Positions 53,322-63,638 of a stretch of DNA of 64,000 nucleotides are shown here, piece after piece (the stretch's first letter is position 1; each line of letters opens with the position of its first letter). Location of the stretch: contig NC_019973.1 of assembly GCF_000230995.2 (NCBI RefSeq), forward strand, positions 4,354,001 through 4,418,000. Direction: 5' to 3'. The stretch is from Mesorhizobium australicum WSM2073. Its GTDB lineage: Bacteria; Pseudomonadota; Alphaproteobacteria; Rhizobiales; Rhizobiaceae. The notes under the pieces are model-generated. The model had not been told where the DNA came from and searched no databases. It saw only the letters and a program-made list of their open reading frames with translations. The translations under genes and the position numbers were made by a program.

Positions 53322-54425
53322 ATGACGACATCGCTTTTCCAGCCGATCACCCTCGATGGGCTCACCTTCCCCAACCGCATCGCCGTGGCGCCGATGTGCC
53401 AGTATTCCGCCGAGGACGGCTCGGCCAGCGACTGGCATCTTTACCACTGGATGAACCTTGCCATGTCCGGTGCCGGCATGGTCACGGTGGAGATGACCGA
53501 CGTCGAGCGGCGCGGGCGCATCAGCCATGGCTGTCTCGGCCTCTATTCCGAAGACAATGAAGCCGCCGCGCGGCGCGCGCTGGATGCGGCCAAGCGCGTG
53601 GCCGCACCCGGCACTAAGTTCGGCACGCAGCTGGCGCATGCCGGCCGCAAGGCCTCGAACCGCAAGCCCTGGGAAGGCGGCGGCCCATTGCAGCCAAACG
53701 AGGATCCCTGGCAGACCGTCTCGGCTTCGGCCATCGCCTACGACGCCGGCTGGAACGTGCCGCGCGCCCTGGACGACGAGGAAATCCTGCAGCTCGTCGA
53801 GCGGTTCGCGGACGCCGCAAGGCGGGCCGACCGTGCCGGCTTCGACTTCATCGAACTGCATGCGGCGCATGGCTACCTCATCTTCCAGTTCCTGTCGCCG
53901 CTGTCCAACCAGCGCACGGATCGCTGGGGTGGCTCGCTGGAAAACCGGATGCGTCTCGTCGTCGAGATCGCCAGGGCGGTGAAGAAAGCCGCGCCGAAAC
54001 TGATGCTCGGCGCACGGCTGTCGGTGAAGGATTGGGTCGATGGCGGCTTTGACGTCGCGGACGCGGTGGAGGTGGCGAAAGCGCTGAAGGCCGAAGGCGT
54101 CGCCTATCTCTGCTGCTCGAGCGGCGGCAATTCGCCATTGCAGAAATTACCCACCGGCCCCGGCTATCAGGTGCATCTGGCCGAAGCCGTGCGCAAGGGC
54201 GCGGGCATCCCGACCCGGGCGGTCGGCCTGATCGACGACCCGAAACAGGCCGAGGCTGTTATCGCCGAGGGTCGCGCCGACATGGTGGCGCTGGCGCGAG
54301 CCTTCCTCGCCGATCCGCGCTGGGGATGGCGTGCGGCCGCCACGTTCAGCGAAAAGATTCATCCGGCGCCGCAGCTCGCCCGCTCGGTGACGACGATGGA
54401 ACATTGGATGAAGGCCACCGGCTGA
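53322..54425 (+). CDS. NADH:flavin oxidoreductase / old yellow enzyme (YqjM-like)
   Basis: A 367-residue FMN enzyme of the OYE family (class III, YqjM-like). It has RIAVAPMCQYSAEDG (active-site Cys), QLAHAGRKAS, ELHAAHGYLIFQFLSP, NQRTDRWGGSLENR and GRADMVALARAFLADP. These reduce activated C=C bonds with NAD(P)H. The natural substrate is unknown. The start at 53322 has GGAG before it. It is divergent from the Nudix gene. Confidence 0.95.
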   Translation: MTTSLFQPITLDGLTFPNRIAVAPMCQYSAEDGSASDWHLYHWMNLAMSGAGMVTVEMTDVERRGRISHGCLGLYSEDNEAAARRALDAAKRVAAPGTKFGTQLAHAGRKASNRKPWEGGGPLQPNEDPWQTVSASAIAYDAGWNVPRALDDEEILQLVERFADAARRADRAGFDFIELHAAHGYLIFQFLSPLSNQRTDRWGGSLENRMRLVVEIARAVKKAAPKLMLGARLSVKDWVDGGFDVADAVEVAKALKAEGVAYLCCSSGGNSPLQKLPTGPGYQVHLAEAVRKGAGIPTRAVGLIDDPKQAEAVIAEGRADMVALARAFLADPRWGWRAAATFSEKIHPAPQLARSVTTMEHWMKATG

Positions 54426-54531
54426 TCCCCCTTTCTCCCGACGCCGGCGCGCTTGCGCAACGGCGTCGCGACCTTTGGGCGCAGGCCGAAGGCCACTTTT
54501 GCAACCAAATTGGCTGCTTTGCGTTGCGGCC

Positions 54532-54813
54532 ATGATGATGGACAACAAACCCTTTGAAACGCCGGTCGTGGTCGAGCTTGGCCATGTCGGCAAATATCGC
54601 CATATCCGCTCGACCCAGGAGGCGGCCGAGTGCTTGATGACGGTGTGGCCGCTCAATCGCGGGCCTCGTCATCGTGATGCCCTCGACACTTGCCTCAAAG
54701 TGCTGGAAGGTTATCGTTCGACAGCGGAAGCGCGCCGGGCACTGATCGAGGCGGCCAGGGAATCGGAAGTGCTGGTGCCCGACGACAAGCTGCCCGACGA
54801 CCGGCTGCATTGA
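54532..54813 (+). CDS. DUF982 family protein
   Basis: A 93-residue protein of DUF982, a family found many times over in rhizobia. Typical text is VVVELGHVGKYRHIRSTQEA, a middle AECLMTVWP and HRDALDTCLKVLEG, then a helical end. Function unknown. The start at 54532 lies in a run of ATG codons. The DUF2188-like gene follows 29 bases on, probably co-transcribed. Confidence 0.9.
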   Translation: MMMDNKPFETPVVVELGHVGKYRHIRSTQEAAECLMTVWPLNRGPRHRDALDTCLKVLEGYRSTAEARRALIEAARESEVLVPDDKLPDDRLH

Positions 54814-54842
54814 GCAGGCGGACCTTTTAACTGGAGGTTTTG

Positions 54843-55082
54843 ATGGCGAAGCTGACTTACAAGATCGTCGAGCATGACGGTGGCTGGGCCTACAAGGTCG
54901 GTGCGACCTTCTCGGAGACATTTCCCACCCATCAGGATGCATTGCGTGCCGCCGAGATCGCTTCGGCCGAACAGCAGGTGGCGGGTTCCACCGATGGTAT
55001 CCAGTATGAGGACGCCGAGGGCAAATGGCACGAGGAACTGGCCGACGGCCGCGATCGGCCCCAGACTGAAATCTCGGATTGA
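54843..55082 (+). CDS. DUF2188 family protein
   Basis: A 79-residue protein with the DUF2188 pattern: YKIVEHDGGWAYKVGATFSE, then a helix TFPTHQDALRAAEIA and a closing IQYEDAEGKWHEE. Function unknown; such proteins are common small stress-linked unknowns in rhizobia. The start at 54843 has GGAGG directly upstream. Confidence 0.88.
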   Translation: MAKLTYKIVEHDGGWAYKVGATFSETFPTHQDALRAAEIASAEQQVAGSTDGIQYEDAEGKWHEELADGRDRPQTEISD

Positions 55083-55153
55083 TCCAGCCCTGCGCCAGCC
55101 GCGGACGCCAGGAGAGACGGCGTCCCGCGGCAGGCAATACACGGCTGGCCTAT

Positions 55154-55438
55154 TTACTTGCCGCAATACTGATCGTTGACGTTGCCCTGGGCGTTCGCAT
55201 CGGGGCCTGGCGTGCTTGAGGCACAAGGCCCGGCCGGGCCGGGGTTGCCAAGGGTGCTCAATCCAGAGCCGTCGGCGTTGATGCTGCCAGTGGTGCTCTG
55301 GTCGATGGCCGACGAATCCTCATTGCCGAACAGCCACCAATTGTGATGGTTGGAATAGGTAGCGTCCGACGATTGGGCCATCGCCGATGTGGCGAGACCG
55401 ATCGTCAGGACGGATGCTGCGAAAAGTTTCCTGTACAT
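55154..55438 (-). CDS. small exported hypothetical protein
   Basis: A 94-residue protein with a signal peptide (1-22, SAMAQS). The mature chain is Ser/Asn/Gly/Pro-rich with HHNWWLFGNE, and has two cysteines (GPCASS and DQYCGK at the end). Similar short secreted proteins occur in rhizobia; no function is known. The start at 55438 has GGAG upstream. Convergent with DUF2188. Confidence 0.8.
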   Translation of the reverse strand: MYRKLFAASVLTIGLATSAMAQSSDATYSNHHNWWLFGNEDSSAIDQSTTGSINADGSGLSTLGNPGPAGPCASSTPGPDANAQGNVNDQYCGK

Positions 55439-55802
55439 TGATTTTACTCCGTATCTTGATCTTGGCCGCCTTGGGATGCGACACGGGGTAAACCTGACCG
55501 TCAGCCGAATGGTTCCCTGAAATTCTCGTGAAGTGGCGGTGATGTCGGGTGACAAAAGCGCGTGCCGCCATGCGCTCGAAGGCTGTGACCTGTTCGGGCG
55601 CGACGGATTGCGGCACCACCTCGGCCCTGGTCGCCCTCCGCGACCGAGGACAATCCGGAAGGGCTTGTTCCCATCCTGGTCAAGCCGCGCTTGGTACTGC
55701 AATGCAGGTGTGGTGGACGTGTCGGATCGTTCGCCTTTGGACGGCATTGCCGCCGCCCATCCGCCGCGCTATTTCAGGCGACCCGTCCTGCCGGAGCGTT
55801 CC
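55439..55802. other. 364-base divergent region upstream of the cinA-like gene
   Basis: Between the small exported protein gene and the cinA-like gene. The cinA frame is open back to 55533, but that part lacks the family start. No other gene seen, nor a clear promoter. Confidence 0.35.
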
Positions 55803-56546
55803 ATGCCTGAAATCGTCACTGCCGCCATGCTCGTCATCGGCGATGAGATTCTGTCCGGCCGCACCAAGGACAAGAACATCGGCCATCTCGCCGATATCAT
55901 GACGGCGATCGGCATCGACCTGAAGGAGGTGCGCATTGTTCCCGACGAGGAAGACGAGATCGTCGCGGCGGTGAATGCCGTGCGCGCACGCTATACCTAT
56001 GTCTTCACCACTGGCGGCATCGGCCCGACGCATGACGACATCACAGCCGATTCGATCGCCAAGGCGTTCGGCGTGCCTTGCGAATACGATGCCAAGGCCT
56101 ATGCCCTGCTGGAGGCGAGCTATGCCGCGCGCGGCATCGAATACACCGAGGCGCGCAAGCGCATGGCGCGGATGCCGCGCGGCGCCGGCCATATCGACAA
56201 CCCCGTCTCCGTGGCGCCCGGGTTCCGCATCGGCAACGTCCATGTCATGGCCGGCGTGCCCTCGATCTTCCAGGCCATGCTCGACAATGTCGTGCCGACC
56301 TTGAGAGCCGGCACCAAAATGCTGTCGGCCACGGTGCACTGTCCGTTCGGCGAGGGCCTTGTCGGCGGGCCATTGGGCGAGATCCAGAAAGCCCATCCGG
56401 ATACGATCATCGGCTCCTACCCCAAGTATGGCGACGGCAAGTTCTGGACCGAACTGGTCGTTCGTGCCCGCAGCGCGGAGGCGCTTGAAGCCGCGCGCGC
56501 CGACGTCGAGGCCATGGTGGCAGGCTTCGCGGCTGAGGCGAGCTGA
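55803..56546 (+). CDS. competence/damage-inducible protein A-like molybdopterin-binding protein (CinA N-domain)
   Basis: A 247-residue protein with the MoaB/Mog-type fold used by CinA: AAMLVIGDEILSGRTKDKN, VRIVPDEEDEI, TTGGIGPTHDDITADSIAK and ENPVSVAPGF-like text (IDNPVSVAPGFRIGN). The C-terminal deamidase domain of full CinA is missing, as in many short forms. Members are annotated as ADP-ribose pyrophosphatases or molybdopterin-binding; the role here is unproven. The start at 55803 has GGAG upstream. Confidence 0.92.
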   Translation: MPEIVTAAMLVIGDEILSGRTKDKNIGHLADIMTAIGIDLKEVRIVPDEEDEIVAAVNAVRARYTYVFTTGGIGPTHDDITADSIAKAFGVPCEYDAKAYALLEASYAARGIEYTEARKRMARMPRGAGHIDNPVSVAPGFRIGNVHVMAGVPSIFQAMLDNVVPTLRAGTKMLSATVHCPFGEGLVGGPLGEIQKAHPDTIIGSYPKYGDGKFWTELVVRARSAEALEAARADVEAMVAGFAAEAS

Positions 56547-56628
56547 TCCGCTGCAAACCGGAACCAAGAACGACGCTACGACGTTTCCATGGCGCGGGGC
56601 TCGTCGCTCGCACGATCGAGGGGTCATC

Positions 56629-57462
56629 ATGCGTTTCAAGACCATCGTTGCCATTCTGCAGAACGAGCAGGACGCCGAGCGGGTGCTCGACTGCGCCATT
56701 CCGCTTGCCAGCCGCTTCGAGAGCCATCTGATCGGCATCCATGCCGAGGCGCTCCCGGTGCCCTACACGTCGGCGACGGGCTTTCCCGATACGGAATTCC
56801 TGCAGGTTTCTGCCGACATGAACCGGGAGCGGGCCGACAAACTCCAGGCTGTCTTCCTGAAGCGGATCGAGGATTCCGGCCTTTCCTTCGAATGGCGCAG
56901 CCTGGAGAGCTTCTCCGGCGACAGCGCACTGACCGGCATCTCAAGCGTGCGCGCCGCCGATCTCATCATCGCCGCCCAACGCGAGACCGGCGGCGATCCG
57001 AGTGCCGACGTCGATACGCTTGTCTACGACGCCGGCCGGCCGGTGCTGGTGGTGCCGAGTGGGGGTCCGCTGGTCACCACCTTCAAACGCGTGCTGCTTG
57101 CCTGGAACGGCAGCAAGGAGGCCGCGCGCGCCGCGTTCGATGCCTTGCCTTTCATCATCGAGGCCGAGAAAACCGACATACTGGTCATCGATCCGCCCGA
57201 TACGCTCGACGAGCGCCCGGAGGCCGCGGGCGCCGAAATCGCGTCGGCCCTGTCGCGCCACGGCGCCACCGTTAGCGTCTCGGTGCAGAAATCGGGCGGC
57301 ACCTCGGTCGACGACATGATCCAGAACAGGATCACCGAGACCGGCGCCGATCTGCTGGTGCTTGGCGCCTACAGCCACTCCTGGCTGCGCCAGCTGCTGT
57401 TCGGCGGGGTAACACGCACGGTGCTGCGCTCGTCGCAGGTCGCGGCCTTCCTGTCGCGATAA
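56629..57462 (+). CDS. universal stress protein, double-Usp type
   Basis: A 277-residue protein with two Usp domains. The first (1-145) has [19 protein letters not shown]; the second (about 150-277) has [21 protein letters not shown] and the ATP-loop-like [18 protein letters not shown] with GGVTRTVL. Double-Usp proteins respond to stress and bind ATP or other ligands. The ATG at 56629 follows GAGGGG. The cinA-like gene lies 82 bases upstream and gpt follows. Confidence 0.94.
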   Translation: MRFKTIVAILQNEQDAERVLDCAIPLASRFESHLIGIHAEALPVPYTSATGFPDTEFLQVSADMNRERADKLQAVFLKRIEDSGLSFEWRSLESFSGDSALTGISSVRAADLIIAAQRETGGDPSADVDTLVYDAGRPVLVVPSGGPLVTTFKRVLLAWNGSKEAARAAFDALPFIIEAEKTDILVIDPPDTLDERPEAAGAEIASALSRHGATVSVSVQKSGGTSVDDMIQNRITETGADLLVLGAYSHSWLRQLLFGGVTRTVLRSSQVAAFLSR

Positions 57463-57577
57463 GTCCACAGCGATTGCTGCCGGCCACCCTTGCCAAGTCC
57501 GGGGGTTTCCAGTTAATTCCGCGCGCATTCCCCTGTTTCTTGCACGCGGCCGCCGCGTGCCGTGGAGTGCGCGAGAC

Positions 57578-58078
57578 ATGTCCCTTCCCGAAAAAGCCTT
57601 CCCGGTCTCCTGGGACCAGTTCCATCGCGACGCGCGCGCACTTGCCTGGCGGCTTGCCGGCACCAGCAAAGGTCAGTGGAAGGCTATCGTCTGCATCACG
57701 CGTGGCGGCCTGGTCCCGGCGGCGATCATTTCGCGCGAACTCGGCATCCGCGTGATCGAGACGGTCTGTGTCGCCTCTTATCACGACTACACCAGCCAAG
57801 GGCAGTTGCAGGTGCTGAAGGAGATCACGCCGGCCTTGCTGGCCGACGATGGCGCCGGCGTGCTGATCGTCGACGACCTAACCGACACCGGCAAGACCGC
57901 CGGCATCGTGCGGGCAATGATGCCGAAGGCCCATTTCGCGACAGTCTACGCCAAGCCGAAAGGCCGGCCGCTGGTCGATACGTTCGTCACCGAGGTCAGC
58001 CAGGATACCTGGATCTATTTCCCTTGGGACATGGGTTTCACCTATCAGAAGCCGATCGCCGACGATCACGCCGGCTGA
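57578..58078 (+). CDS. gpt: xanthine phosphoribosyltransferase
   Basis: Makes xanthosine or guanosine monophosphate from the base and PRPP (purine salvage). 166 residues. The PRPP-binding motif is [14 protein letters not shown], with [10 protein letters not shown] for pyrophosphate and VYAKPKGRP near the base site; this is the XGPRT rather than HPRT layout. The start at 57578 begins [15 protein letters not shown], with GGAG upstream. It makes the second purine salvage enzyme in the window, besides adenine deaminase. Confidence 0.94.
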   Translation: MSLPEKAFPVSWDQFHRDARALAWRLAGTSKGQWKAIVCITRGGLVPAAIISRELGIRVIETVCVASYHDYTSQGQLQVLKEITPALLADDGAGVLIVDDLTDTGKTAGIVRAMMPKAHFATVYAKPKGRPLVDTFVTEVSQDTWIYFPWDMGFTYQKPIADDHAG

Positions 58079-58288
58079 TTCGCGGCAAGCTGCTTTTTTC
58101 CAATCAAGCCAGCGCCGACGGCAATATTTGCTTGCGCGAAGGCATCCGCCGCCAAGATATCCTGTGAAATCGACCCTTGTTGGCGGAAATCAGCCAGCGT
58201 GACCGAAGTTTTTACTTTTATTGGTCACAATTAGCCGTAAGATTCATGAGACGGCAAACGATTCTGGAGGCTGGGGCTAGCTTCTCCG

Positions 58289-58777
58289 ATGTTGACACGG
58301 CCAACGACGCACAACCACCTTGCTGAAAGGGTCAGGCGACTCTTTGGCACGGCGCCGTGCCGTCTGCAGGTTGCCGCCCTGCCCTGGCGCGATGTCGGGA
58401 ACGGCGTCGAGGTCATGTTGATCACCAGCCGTGATACTGGCCGCTGGGTGCTTCCAAAAGGCTGGCCGGAAGCCAGGGAGCCGCTCTGCGAAGCGGCCGC
58501 CCGCGAGGCCGCCGAGGAAGCCGGTTTGCGCGGAAACATCTCTCATCTCGAAGCCGGCCGCTATTTCTATGCCAAGGTGCTGGCTTCGGGCGAAGAAGTG
58601 CCTTGCGAGGTTCTGGTGTTCCCACTGCACGTCGACAAGATCGCGGACCGCTGGAAGGAAAAGCACTCCCGCACCCGCAAATGGGTCAGCTCCAGCGAAG
58701 CGGTGCGCATGGTCAATGAACCCGACCTTTGCCAGATCATCGCCTATTTCTGTGCCGACCCACGCAGGTTCTCCTGA
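58289..58777 (+). CDS. Nudix hydrolase (diphosphoinositol/dinucleoside-polyphosphate type)
   Basis: A 162-residue Nudix protein. The box is clear in GWPEAREPLCEAAAREAAEE, closing with AGL. Upstream are TSRDTGRWVLPKG (typical of the DIPP subfamily), downstream KWVSSSEAVRMV. The likely substrates are dinucleoside polyphosphates or similar, unproven. The ATG at 58289 is used; GGAGG lies about 20 bases upstream. Single gene. Confidence 0.92.
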   Translation: MLTRPTTHNHLAERVRRLFGTAPCRLQVAALPWRDVGNGVEVMLITSRDTGRWVLPKGWPEAREPLCEAAAREAAEEAGLRGNISHLEAGRYFYAKVLASGEEVPCEVLVFPLHVDKIADRWKEKHSRTRKWVSSSEAVRMVNEPDLCQIIAYFCADPRRFS

Positions 58778-58868
58778 TCGACGCCTTTCGCGGCAGACGC
58801 ACAACCTTGTGCCGCAAGGGTTTGCTAATTTTTGGTGGTTAGGATCGATCGTTCCTGGCGTTTGATCG

Positions 58869-59180
58869 ATGGCGAATCCCGCAGACCCACTTCAGCACGA
58901 CCCCGGCGAGCCGCAGCGCGAGCATCGTCCGCGCGTGCTCAAAGGTGGAACAGTCATCACGGGGATCCAGAATTCCGAAGTCGCCTGTACGGTGCGCAAC
59001 CAGCATGCGGGCGGCGCCGAACTGAAGTTACCGGCCGAAGCCAGGGTTCCCGATCATTTCCTTCTCTACATACCGCTCGACGGCGTCGCCTATCGCTGCG
59101 AGGTCCGCTGGCGCCGCAGCGACCGGATCGGCGTACAGTTCAACGGGACCGAACCCAAGCCGAAGCTACACTACGGCTGA
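58869..59180 (+). CDS. small PilZ-like protein with altered signature (second copy)
   Basis: A 103-residue paralogue of the protein at 51529-51816. The domain has RPRVLKGGTVITG, CTVRNQHAGGAELKL, VPDHFLLYIPLDGVAYRCEV and RRSDRIGVQF. The usual NxSxxG reads NQHAGG, again with His for Ser, and the N-terminal Arg cluster does not have RxxxR spacing. c-di-GMP binding is therefore doubtful. Start at 58869 begins MANPADPLQH. Confidence 0.86.
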   Translation: MANPADPLQHDPGEPQREHRPRVLKGGTVITGIQNSEVACTVRNQHAGGAELKLPAEARVPDHFLLYIPLDGVAYRCEVRWRRSDRIGVQFNGTEPKPKLHYG

Positions 59181-59309
59181 GGCCCGGCTCACCGGCACGG
59201 CTGGCTTTTTGCGGCATCCCAGCAAATGTTTCGCAGCGCCCGTGCCGCTGGCCAACGATCGCACCGGCTTACCGCCGGGCAGATGGCCGACGGGTCGATT
59301 CTATCCCCG

Positions 59310-59318
59310 TTATCCACA
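59310..59318 (+). promoter_or_regulatory. DnaA box
   Basis: TTATCCACA matches the DnaA consensus TTATNCACA exactly. It lies 540 bases before nrdJ. In E. coli, nrdAB is controlled by DnaA, so a link to DNA-precursor supply is plausible but unproven. Confidence 0.4.
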
Positions 59319-59573
59319 TGTGTGACACACAAGATGTTGGGGTCACAAAAGCTACGCAAACGAATCCTTGACGGCTCGAAACGAGTCGCCTTTTATAGGC
59401 CATGCGCTCCTGTTGAGAGCGCGACCGGAAAGTTCTGAGCCCGGTCTTTTTCCCGGATTATGTGCGTTTTGCCCGCATTTCCGCCTGTTTACGAGGCCGG
59501 CGGAAGCGTTGGGATCGTGGGTTGGGTGGGCGACGAAAGGGAGAATTGTCGGACTGGAATAAATTGTCTGTTA

Positions 59574-59589
59574 ATACTATATTTAGTGT
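59574..59589 (+). promoter_or_regulatory. NrdR box (first)
   Basis: ATACTATATTTAGTGT matches the NrdR consensus ACACWATATATWGTGT at 14 of 16 positions. NrdR represses ribonucleotide reductase genes when dATP is high. It overlaps the AT-rich likely promoter of nrdJ. Confidence 0.7.
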
Positions 59590-59602
59590 TTGCAGCTAAG
59601 TT

Positions 59603-59618
59603 CGACGCTAGATAGTGT
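59603..59618 (+). promoter_or_regulatory. NrdR box-like site (second)
   Basis: CGACGCTAGATAGTGT matches the NrdR consensus at 11 of 16 positions, and its right half fits best. It starts 29 bases after the first box, near the three-helix-turn spacing usual for paired NrdR boxes. Confidence 0.45.
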
Positions 59619-59849
59619 GAATTTCCCTCGAGTGAGGGAATCGAAAAATTCAGTTTTGAGGGGCCCGCGGGCCGGTTGGCAGCCTCGGCAGATGCCTGGC
59701 AAGGCGTATTGTCGTGTGCGTGGCCGAGCCTGCGAAGAGGAGATGCCGCATTGTTCGCAATGCCGGCAAACGGCGGACTGCGCGTTTCGTCTTTTGGGGC
59801 AGAAATCCCCTGATGAAAGCGCTATATGTAGACAAAAGGGACCGGACCA

Positions 59850-62800
59850 ATGCGCATCGAGCGTCGTTTCACCAAGCCAGGACATGCAGGCCAAGAAGGG
59901 GCCGCTTATGCGGAGATCGAATTCCGCAAGGCGCTTTCCGAGATCAAGAATCCCGATGGCTCGGTGGTGTTCCGCTTGGACAACATCGATGTGCCTGCGC
60001 AGTTTTCCCAGGTCGCCGCCGACATCCTGGCTCAGAAATATTTCCGCAAGGCCGGCGTTCCCGCGCGCCTGAAGAAGGTCGAGGAGAACGACGTCCCCTC
60101 TTTCCTGTGGCGTTCCGTCGCCGACGAAGCCGAACTCGCCAAGCTTCCCGAGGCCGAGCGCTACGGCTCCGAGATCGACGCCCGCCAGGTCTTCGACCGG
60201 CTGGCCGGCACCTGGACCTATTGGGGCTGGAAGGGCGGCTACTTCAAGGCGTCGGAGGAAGACGCGCGCGCCTTCCGTGACGAGCTTGCCTATATGCTGG
60301 CGACCCAGCGCGTCGCGCCGAACTCGCCGCAATGGTTCAACACCGGCCTGCACTGGGCCTATGGCATAGACGGTCCGAGCCAGGGTCACTTCTATGTCGA
60401 TCCGTTCACCGGCAAGCTGACCAAGTCGAAATCCTCCTACGAGCATCCGCAGCCGCATGCCTGCTTCATCCAGGGCGTGCAGGACGACCTCGTCAACGAG
60501 GGCGGCATCATGGATCTGTGGGTGCGCGAGGCGCGCCTGTTCAAATATGGCTCCGGCACCGGCTCGAACTTCTCGCTGCTGCGCGGCGAAGGCGAAAAGC
60601 TGTCCGGCGGCGGCCGCTCGTCCGGCCTGATGAGCTTCCTCAAGATCGGCGACCGCGCCGCCGGCGCCATCAAGTCGGGCGGCACGACGCGCCGAGCGGC
60701 GAAAATGGTCATCGTCGACGCCGACCACCCCGATATCGAGGAATTCATCGACTGGAAGGTCAATGAAGAGCAGAAGGTCGCCTCGCTGGTGACCGGCTCC
60801 AAGATCGTCAAGAAGCATCTCGAAGCGATCATGAAGGCCTGCGTGAACTGCGAAGGCCATGACGACGACTGCTTCGATCCGGCCATCAACACGGCGCTGA
60901 AGCGCGAAATCAAGTTGGCCAAGAAATCGGCTGTGCCGGAAAACTACATCTACCGCGTCATCCAGTTCGCCAAGCAGGGCTACACCTCGATGGCGTTCAA
61001 GACCTACGACACCGACTGGGATTCTGACGCTTATCTCACCGTTTCGGGCCAGAACTCCAACAATTCGGTGTCGCTGAAGGACAATTTCCTGCGCGCCGTT
61101 GAAGAGGACGCAGACTGGCATCTGACCGCCCGTAAGGACGGCAAGGTCTTGAAGACACTGAAGGCGCGGGACCTCTGGGAAAAGATCGGCTACGCCGCCT
61201 GGGCGTCGGCTGATCCCGGCCTGCACTTCAACACCACGATGAACGACTGGCACACCTGCGCTTCGGCCGGTGCGATCCGGGCCTCCAACCCGTGCTCGGA
61301 ATACATGTTCCTCGACGACACGGCCTGCAATCTCGCCTCGATCAACCTGCTGCCCTACCGCAACACCGACGGCACCATCGATATCGCAGCCTACGAGCAC
61401 ACCGTGCGGCTGTGGACCATGGTGCTGGAAATTTCGGTCATGATGGCGCAGTTCCCGTCGAAGGAGATCGCCAAGCTCTCCTACGACTACCGCACGCTGG
61501 GCCTCGGCTATGCCAATATTGGCGGCCTGCTGATGACGTCGGGCATTCCCTACGATTCCGACGAGGGCCGCGCCATCTGTGCCGCGCTGACCGCCATCAT
61601 GACCGGCGTCGCCTACTCCACCTCGGCCGAGATGGCCTCCGAACTCGGCGCCTTTCCCGACTATGACCGCAACGCCCAGAACATGCTGCGCGTCATGCGC
61701 AATCATCGCCGCGCCGCCTATGGCGACAAGGACGGCTACGAGAAGCTGGCCGTCAATCCTGTGCCTCTCGTCGCATCGGACCTGAAGCAGCAGGATCTGG
61801 CCATCCATGCCAAGGCCGCCTGGGACCGCGCCATCGAACTCGGCGAGGAGCATGGCTACCGCAACGCACAGGCAACCGTGATCGCGCCGACCGGCACGAT
61901 CGGCCTGGTCATGGATTGCGACACCACCGGTATCGAGCCCGATTTCGCCCTGGTGAAGTTCAAGAAGCTCGCCGGCGGCGGCTATTTCAAGATCATCAAC
62001 CGCGCCGTGCCGGAAGCGCTTCGCACGCTGGGCTATTCCGAGAGCCAGATCGCCGAGATCGAGGCCTATGCCGTCGGCCACGGCAATCTCAACCAGGCGC
62101 CGGCCGTCAACCCCGGCTCGCTCAAGGCCAAGGGCTTCACCGACGACAAGATCGCGGCGCTCAACGCGGCGCTGAAGTCGGCCTTCGACATCAAGTTCGT
62201 CTTCAACCAGTGGACGCTCGGCGCCGACTGGGTGAAGGAGACCTTCGGTTTCACCGACGAGCAGCTCAACGACTTCTCGTTCGAAATGCTGCCGGCACTG
62301 GGTTTCTCCAGGAAGGACATCGAGGCCGCCAACATCCATGTCTGCGGTGCGATGACGCTGGAAGGCGCGCCCTTCCTCAAGGCCGAACACCTCCCCGTGT
62401 TCGACTGCGCCAGCCCCTGCGGCAAGATCGGCAAGCGCTCGCTGTCGATCAACAGCCATATCCAGATGATGGCGGCGGCGCAGCCCTTCATTTCCGGCGC
62501 CATTTCCAAGACCATCAACATGCCGAACGACGCGACGGTGGAGGACGCCAAGAGCGCCTACATGCTGTCGTGGAAGCTGGCGCTGAAGGCAAACGCGCTC
62601 TACCGCGACGGCTCGAAGCTGTCGCAGCCGCTCAATGCCTCGCTGCTCGCCGATGGCGAGGAGGATGAGGATGATGCGGTCGAGCAGCTGATCCAGGCAC
62701 CGGCGGCGGCGCGCGCGGCGCAGATCACCGAGCGCATCGTCGAACGCATCATCGAACGCGTGTCGCGCGAGCAGGAAAAGCTGCCCGGCCGCCGCAAGGG

Positions 62801-63638
62801 TTATACGCAGAAGGCCAAGATCGGCGGCAACACCATCTTCCTGCGCACCGGCGAATATGACGATGGGCGTCTCGGCGAGATCTTCATCGACATGAACAAG
62901 GAGGGTGCCACCCTGCGTGGCCTTCTCAACAACTTCGCCATCGCGATCTCGCTTGGCCTGCAGTATGGCGTGCCGCTCGACGAATATGTGCACGCCTTCA
63001 CCTTCACCAAGTTCGAACCGGCCGGCATGGTCATCGGCAACGATGCCATCAAGAGCGCGACGTCGATCCTCGACTATGTGTTCCGTGAGCTGGCCATTTC
63101 GTATCTCGGCCGCAACGATCTCGCCCATGTCGACCAGTCGGATTTCTCCAACACCGCACTCGGCCGTGGCATCAGCGAAGGCAAGACCGACGCCGTCTCC
63201 AAGGGTCTGACCCGCGGTTCGCCGGTGAAGCTGGTCTCGAGGGCAGGCGAGCCGAAGGGCTTTGCCGGCTCCGGCACCCCTGCCCGCTCGGCGCCGACAG
63301 CCTTCTCCGGCTCCAACGTGCTGGCGCTGAAGCCCGCAACCGACGAGGCGGTCGCCTACAAGCGCGACTATGAGGAGCGGGCTAGGGAATTGGCGGAAGA
63401 CATCGCCTTCGAGGAAGCGGCCTCCGATGCCTCGACCGATACCACCGCGGCGCTGTTCACCGACACGGCGGCCCATGAAGCGGCCGAAGCGAAGAAACTC
63501 GCCGCCGACCGCCGCGCCAAGTCGCTGCTGCAGGGCTACACCGGCAATTCCTGCTCCGAGTGCCAGAACTTTACGATGGTAAGGAACGGGACTTGCGAGA
63601 AATGCGATACTTGCGGTGCCACGAGCGGGTGCAGCTGA
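59850..63638 (+). CDS. nrdJ: vitamin B12-dependent (class II) ribonucleoside-diphosphate reductase
   Basis: Makes deoxyribonucleotides using adenosylcobalamin, so the cell needs B12 for DNA synthesis by this route. 1262 residues. The substrate-site text is [13 protein letters not shown] and [10 protein letters not shown]; the catalytic Cys and Glu are in NPCSEY (Cys 482, Glu 484). A TSCPD-type segment follows ([15 protein letters not shown]), and the C-terminal Cys cluster ([20 protein letters not shown]) is the reducing tail. The start at 59850 has AGGGA upstream. NrdR-box-like sites and a DnaA box precede it. Confidence 0.97.
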   Translation: MRIERRFTKPGHAGQEGAAYAEIEFRKALSEIKNPDGSVVFRLDNIDVPAQFSQVAADILAQKYFRKAGVPARLKKVEENDVPSFLWRSVADEAELAKLPEAERYGSEIDARQVFDRLAGTWTYWGWKGGYFKASEEDARAFRDELAYMLATQRVAPNSPQWFNTGLHWAYGIDGPSQGHFYVDPFTGKLTKSKSSYEHPQPHACFIQGVQDDLVNEGGIMDLWVREARLFKYGSGTGSNFSLLRGEGEKLSGGGRSSGLMSFLKIGDRAAGAIKSGGTTRRAAKMVIVDADHPDIEEFIDWKVNEEQKVASLVTGSKIVKKHLEAIMKACVNCEGHDDDCFDPAINTALKREIKLAKKSAVPENYIYRVIQFAKQGYTSMAFKTYDTDWDSDAYLTVSGQNSNNSVSLKDNFLRAVEEDADWHLTARKDGKVLKTLKARDLWEKIGYAAWASADPGLHFNTTMNDWHTCASAGAIRASNPCSEYMFLDDTACNLASINLLPYRNTDGTIDIAAYEHTVRLWTMVLEISVMMAQFPSKEIAKLSYDYRTLGLGYANIGGLLMTSGIPYDSDEGRAICAALTAIMTGVAYSTSAEMASELGAFPDYDRNAQNMLRVMRNHRRAAYGDKDGYEKLAVNPVPLVASDLKQQDLAIHAKAAWDRAIELGEEHGYRNAQATVIAPTGTIGLVMDCDTTGIEPDFALVKFKKLAGGGYFKIINRAVPEALRTLGYSESQIAEIEAYAVGHGNLNQAPAVNPGSLKAKGFTDDKIAALNAALKSAFDIKFVFNQWTLGADWVKETFGFTDEQLNDFSFEMLPALGFSRKDIEAANIHVCGAMTLEGAPFLKAEHLPVFDCASPCGKIGKRSLSINSHIQMMAAAQPFISGAISKTINMPNDATVEDAKSAYMLSWKLALKANALYRDGSKLSQPLNASLLADGEEDEDDAVEQLIQAPAAARAAQITERIVERIIERVSREQEKLPGRRKGYTQKAKIGGNTIFLRTGEYDDGRLGEIFIDMNKEGATLRGLLNNFAIAISLGLQYGVPLDEYVHAFTFTKFEPAGMVIGNDAIKSATSILDYVFRELAISYLGRNDLAHVDQSDFSNTALGRGISEGKTDAVSKGLTRGSPVKLVSRAGEPKGFAGSGTPARSAPTAFSGSNVLALKPATDEAVAYKRDYEERARELAEDIAFEEAASDASTDTTAALFTDTAAHEAAEAKKLAADRRAKSLLQGYTGNSCSECQNFTMVRNGTCEKCDTCGATSGCS

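Larger units (their letters stand above)
59181..59849. other. 669-base nrdJ upstream region
   Basis: No gene is convincing here. Frames running into nrdJ are shadows. It holds a DnaA box (59310-59318), a TGTGT/ACACA inverted repeat just after it, an AT-rich patch around 59550-59590 with the NrdR-box-like sites, and an mRNA leader of about 240 bases before nrdJ. No cobalamin-riboswitch B12 box was recognised. Confidence 0.5.

Noticed and set aside
59181..59849. A cobalamin riboswitch before nrdJ.
   Set aside because: No B12-box or riboswitch core was recognised. The gene uses B12 as cofactor, but that alone does not imply a riboswitch.
59583..63476. A 1297-codon open frame on the minus strand opposite nrdJ.
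   Set aside because: It is the antisense shadow of a GC-rich gene. nrdJ on the plus strand has all the class II reductase motifs, and the antisense product is Arg/Gly/Ala/Leu-rich with no family.
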